From positions 1 through 33,329 of IMG/VR virus record IMGVR_UViG_3300043409_001504: a stretch of 33,329 nucleotides of DNA. One strand, given 5' to 3'. Below, piece after piece: positions 31,889-33,329 of the stretch. Position numbers and translations under genes: made by a program. The DNA is from a virus. Position 1 is the stretch's first letter. Each line of letters opens with the position of its first letter. The notes under the pieces were generated by a model. The model saw only the letters and a program-made list of their open reading frames with translations, did not search any database and had not been told where the DNA came from.

Positions 31889-32218
31889 ATGAGTAAAAAC
31901 TTCATCATAGCAGTACTATTAGGCATGTTGGCGATTAGTATGTTTACCAAAAGTTGTAATAATAACGCACAACAAAGCAATCGTTTAGAAGATAGTTTAG
32001 GCATTGAGTTAATGCTAAAGAGAGACAGCATTAATGATTTACAATTGCAATTAAATAATATTGATACAGCTTTTAGTATTCTTAAAAAACAAAGACAAAA
32101 AATAAAATATGAAACGAAATTTATTTGGAAAACTAAAGATAGTGTTAATAGTATTATTTACAATGATAGCGACACAGAAACTGTACGCAAATTCATCGAG
32201 CGATACAATACCTACTAG
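31889..32218 (+). CDS. Inner-membrane spanin-like protein
   Basis: The 109-residue protein has an N-terminal membrane anchor (FIIAVLLGMLAISMFT), a Cys at residue 23 (TKSCNN), and a charged coiled-coil domain (LMLKRDSINDLQLQLNNIDTA...KKQRQKIK). This resembles Rz-type i-spanins. The Cys could instead be a lipidation site, although the preceding TKS is not a good lipobox. The next gene starts inside it (110-nt overlap), a layout familiar from spanin pairs. Confidence 0.5.
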   Translation: MSKNFIIAVLLGMLAISMFTKSCNNNAQQSNRLEDSLGIELMLKRDSINDLQLQLNNIDTAFSILKKQRQKIKYETKFIWKTKDSVNSIIYNDSDTETVRKFIERYNTY

Positions 32219-32519
32219 GGCATTAAAGAACGCTTTAGTAGCTGCCGATAGTTTAGATAGGTTGGTAAAAGAAAATGCAGCATTGAAGCGTTTAGATAGC
32301 ATTTCAGATAAAATTATTGATACCTTGGTAAAGGCAGTTAAATTAAAGGATAAGCAATATAAACTATCAATATCAATGTACCAAGATTGCACCAAATTAA
32401 ACGAGGTATTAGGTGTTAAAAACAGTACAAGTGCAAAAGCTTATCGAAAAGAAAAGTTTTGGAAACGGTTTTTTCAATTAACAACAGTTGCAGCTATAAC
32501 GGTTGCGGCTATTAAATAA
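32109..32519 (+). CDS. Signal-bearing coiled-coil protein overlapping the spanin-like gene
   Basis: The 136-residue protein begins with a basic N-terminus and a hydrophobic stretch (LKIVLIVLFTMIATQKLYAN) that could be a signal peptide, then a heptad-like helical region (ALVAADSLDRLVKENAALKRLDSISDKI) and a C-terminal hydrophobic helix (FFQLTTVAAITVAAI). The 110-nt overlap in another frame with the upstream gene recalls nested spanin genes. A partner spanin or a structural membrane protein are both possible. Confidence 0.5.
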   Translation: MKRNLFGKLKIVLIVLFTMIATQKLYANSSSDTIPTRALKNALVAADSLDRLVKENAALKRLDSISDKIIDTLVKAVKLKDKQYKLSISMYQDCTKLNEVLGVKNSTSAKAYRKEKFWKRFFQLTTVAAITVAAIK

Positions 32520-32520
32520 T

Positions 32521-32640
32521 ATGTTCAAAAGTTACCGTTTAATAAGCAACTTAACAAAAGACTACCAAGCAGGTAGTTACTGTTTGCGTGGGTGGGGTAG
32601 AAAGAAAACAGTTTACAGAAATAGAGTTAAATGTTATTAA
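32521..32640 (+). CDS. Hypothetical 39-aa basic protein
   Basis: ATG follows one base after the preceding stop. The peptide MFKSYRLISNLTKDYQAGSY continues with CLRGWGRKKTVYRNRVKCY, very basic and aromatic with two Cys. Tight spacing supports translation; function is unknown. Confidence 0.4.
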   Translation: MFKSYRLISNLTKDYQAGSYCLRGWGRKKTVYRNRVKCY

Positions 32641-32652
32641 ATAAAATTATAT

Positions 32653-33111
32653 ATGTTAACCACAGCACAATTAACAGCAAAATATGGCAAGCCTAATATT
32701 ACAGGTGAAGGCTATTTAACACAAATAACATTGCCCTACCCTATGTTTTACGAGGGTAAAAAAGTAACTAAAATGAGTTGTCATAAATTAGTTGCTCAAA
32801 ACTTCTTAAATGTGTTCAATGATTTATTGGAACACTATGGCATTGATGAAATCCACAGGCTACAAATAGACGATTTTGGCGGCTGCTTTAATTATCGTTT
32901 AATGCGTGGAGGTACTCAATTAAGTACACATAGTTGGGGTGTTGCAATAGATTTAGACCCCGACAGAAATCAACTAAAAGAAACGTCTAAGACAGCAAGG
33001 TTTGCCCGACCAGAATACAAGCCAATGATTGATATATTTTACAAGCATGGCTTTGAAAGTTTAGGACGTGAGGAAAACAGAGATTGGATGCACTTTCAAA
33101 TATCTAGTTAA
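32653..33111 (+). CDS. Endolysin, M15-family peptidoglycan peptidase
   Basis: The 152-residue protein is a compact peptidase M15 (VanY/Ply500-like) domain. Zinc ligands are in THSWGVAIDLDP (His93, Asp100) and DWMHFQ (His147), with the catalytic acid expected at Asp144; RLMRGGTQLS precedes the first motif as in L-alanyl-D-glutamate peptidases. It cuts the peptide crosslink of peptidoglycan at lysis. There is no signal peptide, so it relies on the holin-like proteins upstream. The minus-strand gene at 33306 overlaps its last 51 nt. Confidence 0.9.
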   Translation: MLTTAQLTAKYGKPNITGEGYLTQITLPYPMFYEGKKVTKMSCHKLVAQNFLNVFNDLLEHYGIDEIHRLQIDDFGGCFNYRLMRGGTQLSTHSWGVAIDLDPDRNQLKETSKTARFARPEYKPMIDIFYKHGFESLGREENRDWMHFQISS

Positions 33112-33306
33112 CGCATTTTTTATTTGTTCATAACTCACTCTTACATTCCCAATTTTCCAGTAAAGAATAGCCTTTTGTTTTGGTACGAAAGGCTTTATTA
33201 TTTTAAACCCTATACCTAAAGCCATTGGTTTACAGCAAAACCAACACTCTATACCATCAATAACAATGGTAAACGATTTGTGCTTATAATCAATTACTTG
33301 TATCAT
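33061..33306 (-). CDS. Hypothetical 81-aa protein convergent with the endolysin
   Basis: MIQVIDYKHKSFTIVIDGIE begins a strand-rich protein with a WFCCKPMALGIGF segment and a KIGNVRVSYEQIKNAL helix. The amphipathic pattern continues until about residue 66 and then enters the overlap with the endolysin, so the true C-terminus may be real or just lack an earlier stop. The ATG lies next to an attC-arm-like sequence at the window edge. Function is unknown. Confidence 0.55.
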   Translation of the reverse strand: MIQVIDYKHKSFTIVIDGIECWFCCKPMALGIGFKIIKPFVPKQKAILYWKIGNVRVSYEQIKNALTRYLKVHPISVFLTS

Positions 33307-33310
33307 GTTG

Positions 33311-33329
33311 TTGCGGCAATACTATTGTT
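33311..33329 (-). repeat. attC-arm-like sequence at the right edge
   Basis: On the minus strand this reads AACAATAGTATTGCCGCAA, 17 of 19 identical to the left arm of site 6 (3738-3756). On the plus strand it ends GCAATACTATTGTT, so it can also be seen as a right arm with R-box GTT at the last bases. The rest lies outside the window. Confidence 0.5.

Overview
The window is AT-rich DNA from a member of the Bacteroidota or one of its phages. The evidence is promoter boxes of the TAnnTTTG type (several are exactly TATATTTG followed by C), A-rich leaders in place of strong Shine-Dalgarno sites, and protein families typical of Bacteroidota phages. The exact host cannot be named from the sequence. 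The window has two parts: an array of small gene cassettes (1 to about 6000, all genes on the minus strand) and a siphovirus-type tailed-phage genome (about 6000 to 33300).

Part one has the signature of integron gene cassettes. Eight cassettes follow one another. Each begins with GTT plus a cassette-specific stretch and ends with the exact or near-exact reverse complement of that stretch plus AAC (14, 10, 10, 10, 10, 9, 8 of 9 and 10 bp). Between cassettes lie attC-like sites of 85 to 190 bp whose outer arms (AACA... and ...CGTT) are imperfect inverted repeats. No integrase is visible, so this is an integrase-less cluster here. Cargo includes a DEDDh exonuclease, a papain-like thiol hydrolase candidate, a nucleotidyltransferase interrupted by an in-frame TGA, a zinc-ribbon-like protein and several small unknowns, some in two- or three-gene coupled operons. 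Most of the attC-like sites also carry a short minus-strand ORF that starts in the apical loop and reads out through one arm towards the cassette gene. In one case it is fused in frame to the gene, in another its stop overlaps the gene start.

Part two begins at a truncated attC half-site. A divergent TATATTTG promoter pair (6200/6276) drives a small minus-strand gene and a short plus-strand early operon, followed by a tRNA-like element with an abnormal anticodon region and an amber-interrupted membrane ORF. Past a convergent terminator (7311-7342) lies a minus-strand DNA-metabolism operon (ssDNA-binding-like protein, PD-(D/E)XK exonuclease, SF2 helicase). A second divergent promoter pair (10006/10061) drives small genes, a VRR-NUC nuclease and a PrimPol/SF3-helicase primase. 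A repeat-rich intergenic region with G runs (13104-13266) separates this from the late operon.

The late operon runs on the plus strand: an outer-membrane beta-barrel-like protein, terminase small and large subunits, HK97-type portal, MuF-like protein, prohead protease, HK97-fold capsid, connector, head closure and tail completion proteins, tail terminator, tail tube, tail chaperones with a -1 frameshift, tape measure, tail tip proteins, a fibre carrying a signal peptide, holin- and spanin-like genes and an M15 peptidase endolysin. A single minus-strand regulator-like gene interrupts it at 17.4-17.6 kb. No phage integrase, repressor or partition gene is seen. The last 19 bases of the window match an attC arm of the left array, so cassette-type ends may bound the phage block on both sides.
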